Shown here piece by piece: positions 8,480-17,049 of a stretch of 64,000 nucleotides of DNA (position 1 is the stretch's first letter; the number at the start of each line of letters is the position of its first letter). The notes under the pieces were generated by a model. The model made no database searches, had not been told where the DNA came from, and saw only the letters and a program-made list of their open reading frames with translations. Position numbers and translations under genes: made by a program. This stretch comes from Bacillota bacterium (lineage in GTDB: Bacteria; Bacillota; UBA4882; UBA8346): NCBI GenBank assembly GCA_023401925.1, contig JAEXDA010000004.1, forward strand, positions 124,001 through 188,000, written 5' to 3'.

Positions 8480-8630
8480 TTCCTTGATTTAGGCCTAAAT
8501 TCAAAGTTTTATCAGACCGGATTCCTCGGCTGCCGGGATTTAAATCCTGCGTTTTATGGGATTTTAGCCGAAAGCTTTAGCTTGCGTTTTGTCCTTGGTT
8601 TTGAATCCTGCGGTTAAATTGCAGGATTTT
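8480..8630. repeat. cluster of small palindromes related to the element at 59475-59590
   Basis: TTTAGCCGAAAGCTTTAGCTT here corresponds to the reverse complement of AGCTCAAGCTTTCGGCTAAA at 59550. GGTTTTGAATCCTGCGG corresponds to GGGTTTGAATCCCTGTAG there. Both loci are AT-rich intergenic stretches with stacked hairpins. Confidence 0.5.
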
Positions 8631-9059
8631 TGAGTTTGCTTTTTATTCCTGCCTGCGAGATCCGTGTATCAAAAAACGCCCTGAAATTCATAGCGTAAAA
8701 AGTACTTTAATGTATGGCGCTGATTCAACCACAGAGAAAGTTTGACATGCGGCAGAGGGCTCAAAGATTTCAAAACAGTTAAAAACTCACCTCTGTGATC
8801 TCTGGTGAAAAAACAATGGTCTGGAATCCAGCTTAGTTTTTGGCAATGAATCACCCAAGGGAGAAAAGTCGTGTCAAGCACAATGTGTAAACAACAAAAA
8901 GTTATCAAACAAAATTAGAAATACGATTTTCAAAAAAAGACAAATAATTGATTTAAAACTTTAGCCCAGCCAGAAACGGGCCGAGTCCATTTTTTCAAGA
9001 GATCAAAGGTGCGTAAAAGAGAAAGAGAACTATCAAAAGAGGAATTGGTTTTTAAACAG

Positions 9060-9088
9060 TTGACAAGTAAATAGGTTGTAACTATAAT
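9060..9088 (+). promoter_or_regulatory. perfect-consensus sigma-A promoter of the Rrf2 gene
   Basis: TTGACA (9060-9065), 17 bases, TATAAT (9083-9088). The -10 box lies inside a dyad operator. Confidence 0.85.
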
Positions 9089-9096
9089 GGTTACAA
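9076..9096. promoter_or_regulatory. dyad operator overlapping the Rrf2 promoter
   Basis: TTGTAAC (9076-9082), 7 bases, GTTACAA (9090-9096): a perfect inverted repeat centred on the -10 box. This is where an autorepressor would block RNA polymerase. The adjacent Rrf2 regulator is the obvious candidate. Confidence 0.7.
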
Positions 9097-9110
9097 AGAG
9101 GCGAAAATTA

Positions 9111-9545
9111 ATGATGCAGATTAGCAGCAGGTTTACTGTGGCAATCCATATCCTTGCGGCCTTAGAAATCGGCAATGATAAGGTTTGTACCTCTGAAGTG
9201 ATTGCAACCAGCATTCAGAATAATCCCGTGGTTGTAAGACGAATTATGGGTATGCTGAAAAAAGCCGAATTGGTTGACGTGAATATCGGATGCGGCGGAG
9301 CATATCTTATAAAGCCTGTGCAAGACATTACACTTTTTGAAGTATATAAAGCTGTTGATGTTGTTGAAGACGAAAAGCTCTTTCAGATACATGAAAACAC
9401 GAATCAGGAATGTGTGATCGGCGCAAATATTCAGAATGTATTGATGTTAATTTTACCGAAAGCGCAAGCGGCGATGGAAGATGTACTGCGAAGCTACACG
9501 ATGGAAGATGTTGTTACAAGTATATTAGAAAGAAAATTGGATTGA
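9111..9545 (+). CDS. Rrf2 family transcriptional regulator
   Basis: About 144 residues from ATG 9111 (GAGGCG upstream). The start MMQISSRFTVAIHIL and the winged helix (VCTSEVIATSIQNNPVVVRR, then IMGMLKKAELV and the glycine-rich wing NIGCGGAYL) are typical of the YwnA-like branch of Rrf2. These regulators commonly repress nitroreductase or quinone-detoxification genes. The three-cysteine iron-sulfur cluster motif of IscR/NsrR is not evident; there are only scattered Cys such as Cys in ECVIGA. It probably represses itself and the downstream operon through the dyads at 9076-9096 and 9571-9597. Confidence 0.9.
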   Translation: MMQISSRFTVAIHILAALEIGNDKVCTSEVIATSIQNNPVVVRRIMGMLKKAELVDVNIGCGGAYLIKPVQDITLFEVYKAVDVVEDEKLFQIHENTNQECVIGANIQNVLMLILPKAQAAMEDVLRSYTMEDVVTSILERKLD

Positions 9546-9570
9546 AGGATGCAATTTTTTTTAGAGAATG

Positions 9571-9597
9571 TTGTAATTGTAATAATTACGATTACAA
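9571..9597. promoter_or_regulatory. second Rrf2-type operator: 27-base near-perfect palindrome
   Basis: Two 13-base arms around one central base match at 12 of 13 positions: TTGTAATTGTAAT, A, ATTACGATTACAA. The outer TTGTAAT/ATTACAA half-sites resemble the TTGTAAC/GTTACAA operator upstream of the regulator. The palindrome lies 30 bases before the glycosylase start. Confidence 0.6.
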
Positions 9598-9626
9598 CAA
9601 ATACAAACTACAAGAAGGAGGGTATC

Positions 9627-10264
9627 ATGAAAGGTCAGGATGGAAGTAAATCAGAGAACATATGGGAAACAGCGCTCCATGAACTTTCGGCAAAAGATGA
9701 TAAGCTTAGAGAATTTATTAACTCCCAGAGTCGGATTGAGGAAATTATACCTGAGTCCAACAAAGAACCGTATCTTGCCATTGTTGCTTCGATTGTCTCT
9801 CAGCAATTGAGCGTGAAAGCAGCAAATACAATTTATGGAAGATTGGAGGCATTGTTTCCTGACGGTGTTATCAATATTGCGGGATTAAGCAGTATTGATG
9901 ATGAAGCCTTACGAGCCATTGGCTTATCAGCCCGAAAAGTGAAATCGGTCAGAGATCTGAGTAACCACGTTAATAACGGAAGACTTCCGGAAGTAAGCTT
10001 GCTGATGAAGCTTCAGGATGAGGAGATCATCAGTCTGTTATGTGATATCTACGGTATTGGACGATGGACAGCGGAGGTTTTCCTAATCTCGCAGTTAGGA
10101 CGGATGGATGTATTGCCTGTAGGGGACCTAATTATCCGCAGGGGCTATGCTCGTATTCGGACTCCCCTGCTGAGATAAATGAAGTCCGCACGCATGCTGA
10201 CGAATGGAAGCCCTATCGGACCGTTGCAGCTCAGTTGCTATGGATGGCCGGATCACCAGAATAA
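9627..10264 (+). pseudogene. DNA-3-methyladenine glycosylase (AlkA/HhH-GPD), frameshifted near the C-terminus
   Basis: ATG 9627 follows AAGGAGGG. The frame encodes a HhH-GPD glycosylase that removes alkylated bases: VASIVSQQLSVKAANTIYGR, the helix-hairpin-helix IYGIGRWTAEVFL and the catalytic-Asp segment DVLPVGD. It then stops at 10178 after GYARIRTPLLR. The expected family C-terminus continues in another frame, DEWKPYRTVAAQLLWMAGS, to the stop at 10262-10264. The switch lies between about 10148 and 10165. The domain is otherwise intact, so this is either a recent one- or two-base indel or a sequencing error. Its place in the Rrf2 operon suggests repair of electrophile damage. Confidence 0.8.
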
Positions 10265-10302
10265 AGAAGATAAGCAAGAAAAGAGAAGAAAGGAAAATTT
10301 CC

Positions 10303-11289
10303 ATGAAGACGTTGTTTGACAGAACTGCTATTAAGAAAATGGAGCTTAAAAACCGCTTCGTCCGTTCTGCAACACAGGAGGTAATGGCTGGGGTGGATGG
10401 GCACTTAAACGAGAGAATTTATAAGCTTTACGACGATCTTGCCAAGGGAGGTGTTGGGCTGATTATTACAAGCGGGGCCTATATTACCAAGGATTCCAAA
10501 TCCATGCCCCTGCAGATCGGTTTTTATAATGATGACTTTATTGATGAATATAAAAAGCTGACGGCGGGGGTACACGGCTACGGCAGTAAGGTGCTGCTTC
10601 AAATCAATTACGCCACCAGGAACGGTCAGGATTTGACGCCGAATGACGTGACGGCAGAGGACATACGTTCAATTGTTGCCTCATTCGGAGAAGTAGCCGC
10701 CAGAGCGGAAAAGGCCGGTTTTGATGGGCTGCAGATTCACGGCGCGCACGGCTTCTTTTTAAGCCAGTTTCTCAATTTTCGGACGAACAGGCGGACAGAC
10801 CAGTATGGAGGCAGCCTTGACAACAATGCAAGGATCATCCTTGAGATATATGATGCCATCAGGAGCAAAACCGGCGAAAACTTCCTTGTGTTGTTAAAGG
10901 TTAACTGTTTTGATGAAATCGACAGCGAGAGTGCTTTTGAGGGTTGCGAGTATCTTTGCAGGCAGCTCTCCGCTTGCGGTATTGACGGTATAGAGATCAG
11001 CGGGCAGGGGGATGTGCCGGGTTATACAGAGTCCATTTATAGGGATTATGCCGTAAAAATCGCAAAGTCAGCAGAGGTTCCCATTATTCTGGTGGGTAAA
11101 AACAGGACGCCGGATGTGATGACACAGATACTGAATGCAACTGGAATCGGCTACTTTGCCCTATCAAGACCGCTGATTCGCCAGCCGGATTTAATTAACC
11201 TCTGGGAGAAGGATTTGGGCGAGGTGCCGACCTGTATCTCCTGCGGGAAGTGTATGCAGGCTACCGGAACGTCTTGTGTTTTCGAATGA
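10303..11289 (+). CDS. NADH:flavin oxidoreductase, Old Yellow Enzyme family
   Basis: 328 residues forming one FMN-binding TIM barrel, without the extra FeS/NAD domains of 2,4-dienoyl-CoA reductases. The start LFDRTAIKKMELKNRFVRSA, IHGAHGFFLSQFL with the catalytic His/His region, and TDQYGGSL are typical. The tail CISCGKCMQATGTSC has closely spaced cysteines, as in a clostridial branch of the family. Such enzymes reduce activated C=C bonds of enals, enones or quinones. ATG 10303 has AAGGAAAA upstream. It lies in the redox island after the glycosylase and before a nitroreductase. Confidence 0.88.
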   Translation: MKTLFDRTAIKKMELKNRFVRSATQEVMAGVDGHLNERIYKLYDDLAKGGVGLIITSGAYITKDSKSMPLQIGFYNDDFIDEYKKLTAGVHGYGSKVLLQINYATRNGQDLTPNDVTAEDIRSIVASFGEVAARAEKAGFDGLQIHGAHGFFLSQFLNFRTNRRTDQYGGSLDNNARIILEIYDAIRSKTGENFLVLLKVNCFDEIDSESAFEGCEYLCRQLSACGIDGIEISGQGDVPGYTESIYRDYAVKIAKSAEVPIILVGKNRTPDVMTQILNATGIGYFALSRPLIRQPDLINLWEKDLGEVPTCISCGKCMQATGTSCVFE

Positions 11290-11406
11290 GAGTAATTTGT
11301 TAAGGTATCTTTACTGTAACCGGGTATTTATATTTGAAATACCGCGGCAGCAGTAACGGACACCACGATAAAGTAAGAATTAAATAAAATATAGGAGTGG
11401 TCAAAA

Positions 11407-11934
11407 ATGGATTTTTTAGAACTGGCAAAGAAAAGGTACTCATCTCGTAAGTACGATGGGAGAAAAGTTGAAGAGGATAAGCTGGAGAAAATACTGGAAG
11501 CCGCAAGAGTTGCTCCTTCCGGGAATAACAGGCAGCCGATCAAATTACTTGTATTGCAGGAGGCTGAAGACATAGAAAAGGTTGCAAAGGCGACCGGATC
11601 TGATGCACCGTCTGTCTTTCATGCACCATTGGTTATCGTTGCATGTGGCGACCACAACACAGCCTCTGTTTTATCCTATAACAATAAAAGCTTTGCAGAT
11701 ATTGACACCAGTATCGCTACCGATCACATGATGATGGAAGCAACTGCTCTGGGACTGGGAAGCGTCTGGATCGGCGGATTCGATCCTGCGGTTATCACCC
11801 GTGAATTCAATCTGCCTGAAAATCTTGAACCGATTAATATTCTTGCTATAGGTTATGCAGCAGGACAATCTGCTTCAGCGGACCGGCATATCAAAACCCG
11901 CAAATCTTTGGAAGAGATTCTCTATCGTCACTAA
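11407..11934 (+). CDS. nitroreductase family protein
   Basis: 175 residues. RYSSRKYDGRKVEEDKLEKI and APSGNNRQP near residues 35-43 are the FMN-binding start of the family, and GLGSVWIGGFDP is the usual late block. Such FMN enzymes reduce nitro compounds, quinones or enones with NAD(P)H. The start has AGGAGTGG upstream. It is encoded on the same strand as the Old Yellow Enzyme gene and the Dabb gene 28 bases later, and probably belongs to the Rrf2-controlled set. Confidence 0.9.
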   Translation: MDFLELAKKRYSSRKYDGRKVEEDKLEKILEAARVAPSGNNRQPIKLLVLQEAEDIEKVAKATGSDAPSVFHAPLVIVACGDHNTASVLSYNNKSFADIDTSIATDHMMMEATALGLGSVWIGGFDPAVITREFNLPENLEPINILAIGYAAGQSASADRHIKTRKSLEEILYRH

Positions 11935-11962
11935 ACCACAAACATAAAAGGAGGAATAAATT

Positions 11963-12250
11963 GTGATTACACATATTGTTTTAATTAAGCTGAAGGACAG
12001 CAATGAAGAAGCAATCATCGGCTTGAAAAACAAGCTGATGGGAATGAAGGGCAAAATTGAAGAGCTGAAGGACATATCGGTTGGTGCGGATTTCGTCCAT
12101 GCTGAGATTTCCTATGATGTAGCTTTGATCGCACAATTTAATACAAAGGAAGATCTAAACGCCTATATCGCACACCCTGCCCACACAGAAGTAGGCAAAT
12201 ATGTTGAGGCGGTACAGGATAAGATTGCGGCGGTAGATTTTGAAGTATGA
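11963..12250 (+). CDS. Dabb (stress-responsive alpha/beta-barrel) domain protein
   Basis: 95 residues covering a single Dabb domain: MITHIVLIKLKD at the start, then YDVALIAQFNTKEDLNAYIA and HPAHTEVGKYV, the family signature. The domain dimerises as a ferredoxin-like barrel; its biochemical role is uncertain, although some members act on small aromatic or quinone-like molecules. It starts at GTG 11963, after AAAGGAGG. Its stop overlaps the region just before the SDR start, so the two are probably co-translated. Confidence 0.88.
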   Translation: MITHIVLIKLKDSNEEAIIGLKNKLMGMKGKIEELKDISVGADFVHAEISYDVALIAQFNTKEDLNAYIAHPAHTEVGKYVEAVQDKIAAVDFEV

Positions 12251-12279
12251 TTTTTAACAATAAACGGAGGTTATCACGG

Positions 12280-13029
12280 ATGGGTAAGCATAATGGAAAA
12301 ATAGCAGTTGTTACAGGAGGTTCAAGTGGTATTGGACTCGCTTCGGCTAAAAGATTGGCCGACGAAGGCGCATTTGTATATATTACCGGGCGCAACCAGG
12401 AGCAGTTGAATAAGGCGGTTGAAATCATAGGGAAAAATGCTGCTGCTGTGCAGGGAGACGTATGTGATTTCGAGGCTCTTGACCGGTTGTATGCCATCAT
12501 TCGGAAGGAAAAAGGGCATCTTGACATTTTGTTTGCCAATGCCGGATTCGGCACCTATGTTCCGATTGGACAAATAACGGAGGAGGATTATGACAGTACC
12601 TTCAATCTGAATGTAAAAGCAGTACTGTTTACGGTTCAGAAAGCTCTTCCTATCTTTAAAGACGGCGGTTCAATCATTATCAATGCATCAACAGCAGGAA
12701 GCAAAGGAAATCCGGCATTCAGCCTTTATAGCGCAACGAAAGCGGCAGTACGCTCTTTTGCCCGCACCTGGGCTATGGACTTGAAGGATCGAAAAATCCG
12801 TGTGAATGCAGTCAGCCCGGGTCCGATCAATACGCCTGCACATGATCGGGCAGTGGGTGAAACGAGAGATTCACAGGAACTTAGGAAGCTTTTTGCGGAC
12901 ATTATCCCAATGGGAAGAATGGGAGAACCGGAGGAAGTGGCAAGCGCTGTTTCATTTTTGGCTTCTGATGAAAGCAGCTTTATAACCGGAACAGAATTAT
13001 TTGTGGATGGAGGCCAGGGGCAGGTATAA
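12280..13029 (+). CDS. SDR family oxidoreductase
   Basis: 249 residues, classical short-chain dehydrogenase. TGGSSGIG (about residues 12-19) is the nucleotide-binding turn, NAG the structural motif, and INAS with YSATK provide Ser, Tyr and Lys of the catalytic site. The end SSFITGTELFVDGGQGQV is typical. Residue R after the first strand (TGRN) suggests NADPH. ATG 12280 follows CGGAGG. It is the last intact gene of the Rrf2 series; substrate unknown, perhaps a carbonyl product of the neighbouring reductases. Confidence 0.9.
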   Translation: MGKHNGKIAVVTGGSSGIGLASAKRLADEGAFVYITGRNQEQLNKAVEIIGKNAAAVQGDVCDFEALDRLYAIIRKEKGHLDILFANAGFGTYVPIGQITEEDYDSTFNLNVKAVLFTVQKALPIFKDGGSIIINASTAGSKGNPAFSLYSATKAAVRSFARTWAMDLKDRKIRVNAVSPGPINTPAHDRAVGETRDSQELRKLFADIIPMGRMGEPEEVASAVSFLASDESSFITGTELFVDGGQGQV

Positions 13030-13113
13030 ATCTGAGGGGGGCACTCCCCTCTCTTAAGATATAAACGATACACTGACGTTGATAAACGAAGCTAAAAGAG
13101 AGGTTTTTGTAAA

Positions 13114-13906
13114 ATGAAATTAGGAATTAAAGGATTTATGTACCAATTGCGGTATTTGTATAAAAGAATGTCCCACCTTCGTTCTTGACAGGGGTACAGA
13201 AAAACCGGAAGCTGTTTTACCGCAAAACTGCTTTGCCTGTGGTCATTGCGCTGCGGTATGTCCAAACGGTGCGCTAGAAAACAGCAAAGCGCCGCTTAGC
13301 AAGCAGGATCTTTTCTATCCAGGCCTTGATCCGGATAGCGCAGAGCAATTCATGCGTTCTCGCCGTTCCATCCGGAGATTTAAGGAACAGGCTGTTCCAA
13401 AGGATCTGTTAACGCGACTTGTTAGCCTGGCCAGATATGCTCCCACCGGGAGCAATACACAAGGTGTTGCTTTTCTTGTTCTTCAAGACAAAAACAAGGT
13501 GAAAAAGGCGGCCGAATTAACAATAGAATGGTTGGAAAAATCATCATTGGCTACCCAAGGCTTTATCCCCGCCTTTATTCAGGCATATCGTAGCAAGGGG
13601 ATTGATTCCATTCTGCGCAGCGCTCCCCATTTGGTTCTGGCAATAACCGACAGTGCATTGGACAGAGGCCGTGAGTGTTCTATTTCCATGTTGACCTATC
13701 TGGAGTTGTTTGCTCCTGTGCTGGGGCTTGGCTCTTGCTGGGCGGGTATTTTTGAATTATGTGCAATGAGCGGATATGATCCGGTCCTTGAACTATTTGA
13801 TATCCCGGAAGGAAAAAAGATAACCGGAGCGGTTATGGTAGGTTATCCGAAATATTCGTATCATAGGCTCCCTGAACGTAATCCACTGGAGGTCAGTTTT
13901 CAATAA
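13114..13906 (+). pseudogene. ferredoxin-nitroreductase fusion, one-base frameshift near the start
   Basis: From 13139 one frame encodes two 4Fe-4S motifs (CTNCGICIKECP and NCFACGHCAAVCP) and runs without break into a nitroreductase (RSRRSIRRFKEQ, APTGSNTQ, LGLGSCWAGIFE) ending at 13906. That frame has a TAG at 13121 and no start. The only well-placed start is ATG 13114 (AGAGG upstream), in another frame; removing one G at 13123-13124 would join them as MKLELKDLCTNCG. So a single-base insertion separates the start from the rest. The product would couple ferredoxin clusters to an FMN reductase. Confidence 0.8.
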
Positions 13907-14032
13907 ATAGAATTCATTTATTAAGGAGGGAGGGAAAGCACTTGACCAATTATTTGATGAACTTACGATGGAAGACCATGAAAAAAGGATGCAGATTTTA
14001 TTCTAAAGCTGCTTGCGGATTTCCTTCCGTCC
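13907..14032 (+). other. short spacer with a possible gene remnant
   Basis: AAGGAGGGAGGG is followed by a coding-like stretch, DQLFDELTMEDHEKRMQILF, ending in TAA at 14004-14006. The frame has no start codon; the TTG at 13942 is one base out of frame. This looks like the decayed end or start of a lost gene, consistent with the other frameshifts in this island. Confidence 0.35.
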
Positions 14033-15469
14033 TTACAGGCTGTCATGATATTGGTGAATCTTTTTGGGGAGTAAAAAAACAAACGGTATCGTTACAATCA
14101 AAATAGCGACAGCAGACCAAATGGCATATCTTAAGCCCATAGCAAATCCGTCGATTTCGAAGGAACTTCCAAGCGAATTGAAAAAAATCGTACCGACAAT
14201 AGCAATTCCGATACTGCTGCCGACTTGCTGCATCATGTTTAAAATACCGGAAGCCGAACCTGCATCCTGCCCAGGAACCTCAGAAATACTAAAATCAATA
14301 AGAGGCGCTACAACCATGCCCATGCCCGCACCAGCGGTAAGAAGTACCGGAAGCAACTGCCAATTGCTCAGGGATGCACCAGCTCCGTGCATCACGAATT
14401 CGACACCTGCAAGCCCAAACGCGATTAAGATCAAACCGACTACAACGACCTTACGGCCATATATCGGAGCCAATTTCATTACTGAAAGCCCCGACATTGC
14501 AGGGACCATAACCGAAAATGGCAATGCGGCCAGGGCCGCGTGCAAAGGCGTAAAATATAATCCCATCTGTAAGTAAAACGTAAAGACCAGAAAATAGCCG
14601 CTCATGGCAATCATAATAAAGGTCGATACTGATACCCCTCCAATAAAGCTCTTAAACTGGAAAAGATTCAGTGCGATTAATGGAGATTGATTTAGTTTGG
14701 TACGGTGCTTCTCGTAGGCAATAAAAAGGATACCAATGATGATTGAAGCTACTATTGAAATATATGTCCAAACAGGCCAACCCAGGCTATTCCCCTGTAT
14801 CAGCGGATATAGCAGCATGATAAGGGAAGCCGTTGCCATGAACATACCCGGTATATCCACCCGTAACGGGTTTATCGATTTTGATTCTGTGAGAAGGAGC
14901 GCAGCGGCGATAAAAATGAAAACTCCGACCGGAATATTAATGAGGAATATTGTACGCCAACCGAGCCCAAAAAGATCAAGCTTGATCAGGAATGCCGCTA
15001 GCATCGGCCCGCCAACGGTTGCAAATGCGCTGACTCCGCCATAGGCGCCAAGCGCCCCGGCACGTTCTTTCGGTGCAAATAAAACCTGGATATAAGCAAG
15101 TACCTGTGGAATCATAATCGCCGCCATGATTCCTTGCATTGCTCTGGAAAAAATTAAAATATCGATTGTGGCAGCCAGACCTGAAAAAACAGAGAAGATC
15201 GTAAACCCTGCTATGCCTAGCATGAACATCTTTTTACGGCCTAAAATATCACCCAGCCGCCCGCCGGTAATGATAATCAGTGCCATTCCAAGGATATATG
15301 CATTGACCGTCCATTCAACTGCCGATGAACTAGCCTGTAAACCACTTTGAATAGAGGGTATGGCGATGTTGATGATCATAGTATCCAAGATGTCCATAAA
15401 AGCCCCGAACAGAAGGATGACTAAGGCAAATGTATTGCGTTTACGGTTCAAATTTTCTTCCTGTATCAT
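14033..15469 (-). CDS. MFS transporter, DHA2 (14-TM drug:H+ antiporter) family
   Basis: 478 residues with about 14 hydrophobic segments, as in EmrB/QacA. LDTMIINIAIPSIQ is the family's motif D1 region, GGRLGDILGRKKMF is motif A between helices 2 and 3, and APKERAGALGAYGG is part of the long conserved loop. It likely exports a toxic organic compound with proton antiport. ATG 15469 follows GAGGAA. It is transcribed toward the Rrf2 operon, the opposite direction, but its function fits a detoxification island. Confidence 0.88.
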   Translation of the reverse strand: MIQEENLNRKRNTFALVILLFGAFMDILDTMIINIAIPSIQSGLQASSSAVEWTVNAYILGMALIIITGGRLGDILGRKKMFMLGIAGFTIFSVFSGLAATIDILIFSRAMQGIMAAIMIPQVLAYIQVLFAPKERAGALGAYGGVSAFATVGGPMLAAFLIKLDLFGLGWRTIFLINIPVGVFIFIAAALLLTESKSINPLRVDIPGMFMATASLIMLLYPLIQGNSLGWPVWTYISIVASIIIGILFIAYEKHRTKLNQSPLIALNLFQFKSFIGGVSVSTFIMIAMSGYFLVFTFYLQMGLYFTPLHAALAALPFSVMVPAMSGLSVMKLAPIYGRKVVVVGLILIAFGLAGVEFVMHGAGASLSNWQLLPVLLTAGAGMGMVVAPLIDFSISEVPGQDAGSASGILNMMQQVGSSIGIAIVGTIFFNSLGSSFEIDGFAMGLRYAIWSAVAILIVTIPFVFLLPKKIHQYHDSL

Positions 15470-15559
15470 TGGTTCCTCTTCCCCTTGATTGTCTTAACCA
15501 CGGGCGGTAATTGCGTTTTGGAATTTCATTATAGTTTGTACCCTTGCTGCAACATTTCA

Positions 15560-16204
15560 TTAGGATTGAATAAGTCTGACTCCTAAATCAAAAGCTTTTT
15601 GCAAATCCACAGTCGATATTTTTTCGACCCGATGCGATTTTTCTTCTTTATCCGGCATCAGATAAACGTACTTTGAATAATCGTCAAAAAGAATGGTATC
15701 AGTCAAAGTTAGTAGTTCACAACTACCTAATGTATGGCCCATCATTTCTGAAAAACTAACTAAAGTATCCTTGAACCCTCTTTTAACATAAATTTCATCA
15801 TTCACATTCATCGTTGCAATCAAAGCTGTTTTAAAGTTTTTGGGTTTAGGACCTGTACCCGTACCGCCATAATCAAGATATTGGAAAAGCAACCTATCCG
15901 TAAAGGAACGCATTTGACCGGATAGATTTCCATAATAAATAGGCGAACCAAGAACAATTCCATCGGATTGTTCAATGCATTCCAATAAGGGCTTAAGTTC
16001 ATCATTTACCATACAATGTCCAAAAGACTTACTATTTTTCAATTTACAAGCATAACAACTGATACAGTCTTGGTAGTTTAAGTCAAAAAGATTTACAAAT
16101 TCAGTTTCAGCACCTACTGATTTTGCGCCTTCAACAACTTGGTGTAACATTGTTGCGGTATTGCCATGTTTTCTTGCACTACCACATACAGCGATGAGTT
16201 TCAT
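15560..16204 (-). CDS. flavodoxin-like NAD(P)H-dependent FMN oxidoreductase
   Basis: 214 residues of the NADPH-dependent FMN reductase/flavodoxin-2 superfamily. The start LIAVCGSARKHGNTATML binds the FMN phosphate, CISCYACK is a Cys pair seen in iron-sulfur flavoproteins and related clostridial proteins, and LGSPIYYGNLSGQMRSFTDR is the second flavin loop. It probably reduces quinones, azo compounds or similar substrates. It lies 98 bases downstream of the second flavodoxin-like gene and is probably read from the same promoter at 17012-16984. Confidence 0.85.
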   Translation of the reverse strand: MKLIAVCGSARKHGNTATMLHQVVEGAKSVGAETEFVNLFDLNYQDCISCYACKLKNSKSFGHCMVNDELKPLLECIEQSDGIVLGSPIYYGNLSGQMRSFTDRLLFQYLDYGGTGTGPKPKNFKTALIATMNVNDEIYVKRGFKDTLVSFSEMMGHTLGSCELLTLTDTILFDDYSKYVYLMPDKEEKSHRVEKISTVDLQKAFDLGVRLIQS

Positions 16205-16302
16205 AAATTATTCACTTCTTTCGATCATGGAGTTAAAATAGTTTTTGAGCCAATCTTATATTTGCAATATCCTCATGATTGAGAGAATCATGATTCCCTC
16301 AA

Positions 16303-16872
16303 TCATTTCAAAATCAACGATGAACCGATCTCCTTCAAGGCAACGTGCAGTTCTTTCCTTTCACGCGCCGGTCCATTTCGCAAACCGGTAACGACAGGCA
16401 CCTCTTTCACATCAAATTCCAGCAAATCAAACATGTGTTTCGTATAATCAATATATGGCTGAAACAGGCCAGGATCGGGGTTGCCCTGATTAAACGTAAG
16501 AATCAGCTTTTTTTGAGCGGCATTTTCTTCTTTGAAATACGGGGAGTATCGCGGAGAAAATCGTGCAAACATCCTGTCGACGAATATCTTTGCCTGGGCA
16601 GTCATCTGCATCATGTAAATCGGCGATCCGAAAACAATGACACCCGCATGATCAATCGCTTCATTAAGTTTCTGCATGTCGTCTTTGATAACACAACCCT
16701 GATCGCCCTTGTGACAGCCCCAGCAACCCCGACACGGTTTGATATCAAGATCGTTGATATACCAGACCTGAGTTTCGGCGCCCTGTTCTTTCGCACCTTC
16801 GAGTATTTTATTGACTATCCAGGCGGTATTTCCTTCTCTCCGTGGACTTGCGATAATTCCGATAATATTCAT
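16303..16872 (-). CDS. flavodoxin family protein (iron-sulfur flavoprotein-like)
   Basis: 189 residues. IIGIIASPRREGNTAWIV is the FMN-phosphate loop, CRGCWGCHKGDQGC is a compact cysteine motif as in archaeal/clostridial iron-sulfur flavoproteins, and GSPIYMMQMTAQAKIFVDR is the isoalloxazine loop. It probably transfers electrons to, or reduces, small xenobiotics. The ATG has GGAGG about 8 bases upstream. Its promoter region contains two similar boxes, TTGACAAGGAAA and TTGCCAAGGAAA, a plausible MarR-type control site. Confidence 0.85.
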   Translation of the reverse strand: MNIIGIIASPRREGNTAWIVNKILEGAKEQGAETQVWYINDLDIKPCRGCWGCHKGDQGCVIKDDMQKLNEAIDHAGVIVFGSPIYMMQMTAQAKIFVDRMFARFSPRYSPYFKEENAAQKKLILTFNQGNPDPGLFQPYIDYTKHMFDLLEFDVKEVPVVTGLRNGPARERKELHVALKEIGSSLILK

Positions 16873-16983
16873 GGTTTTTCCTCCTTGCAGGTCTGCTCTG
16901 TTAGTAGTTTGTTCTGTACATTCGTGTATTCATATAAATGATTTACCTCAAAATCGTAATTTTATTTCCTTGGCAACAAAATG

Positions 16984-17012
16984 ATCATAACAGATTATTG
17001 TTTCCTTGTCAA
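16984..17012 (-). promoter_or_regulatory. sigma-A promoter of the flavodoxin pair with paired operator-like boxes
   Basis: On the minus strand TTGACA (17012-17007), 17 bases, TATGAT (16989-16984). The -35 box is part of TTGACAAGGAAA. A second copy, TTGCCAAGGAAA, lies 35 bases downstream and is an imperfect palindrome. Confidence 0.7.
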
Positions 17013-17049
17013 TAAAGATAAAAGAACTGCATCATAATGTCACGAGATG

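Larger units (their letters stand above)
8219..9059. other. 841-base gene-poor region with palindromic repeats
   Basis: I find no convincing gene. A 42-codon frame at 8253-8381 (ATG after AAGGTAGC, ending EPIDVEIKGKY) is possible but starts inside a palindromic element, so it is not called. From 8480 to 8630 there are several short palindromes (GGATTTAAATCC, TTAGCCGAAAGCTTTAGCTT, TGAATCCTGCGG). From about 8725 there is CAGAGAA/CTCTGTG-type sequence of unknown role. Confidence 0.5.

Noticed and set aside
8669..8908. A 79-residue minus-strand frame in the gene-poor region
   Set aside because: Composition is not protein-like, and no start signal or conserved motif was seen.
9571..9626. An upstream extension of the glycosylase frame, to 9549
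   Set aside because: It reads through the palindromic operator as an Ile/Thr-rich string; ATG 9627 with AAGGAGGG is clearly the start.
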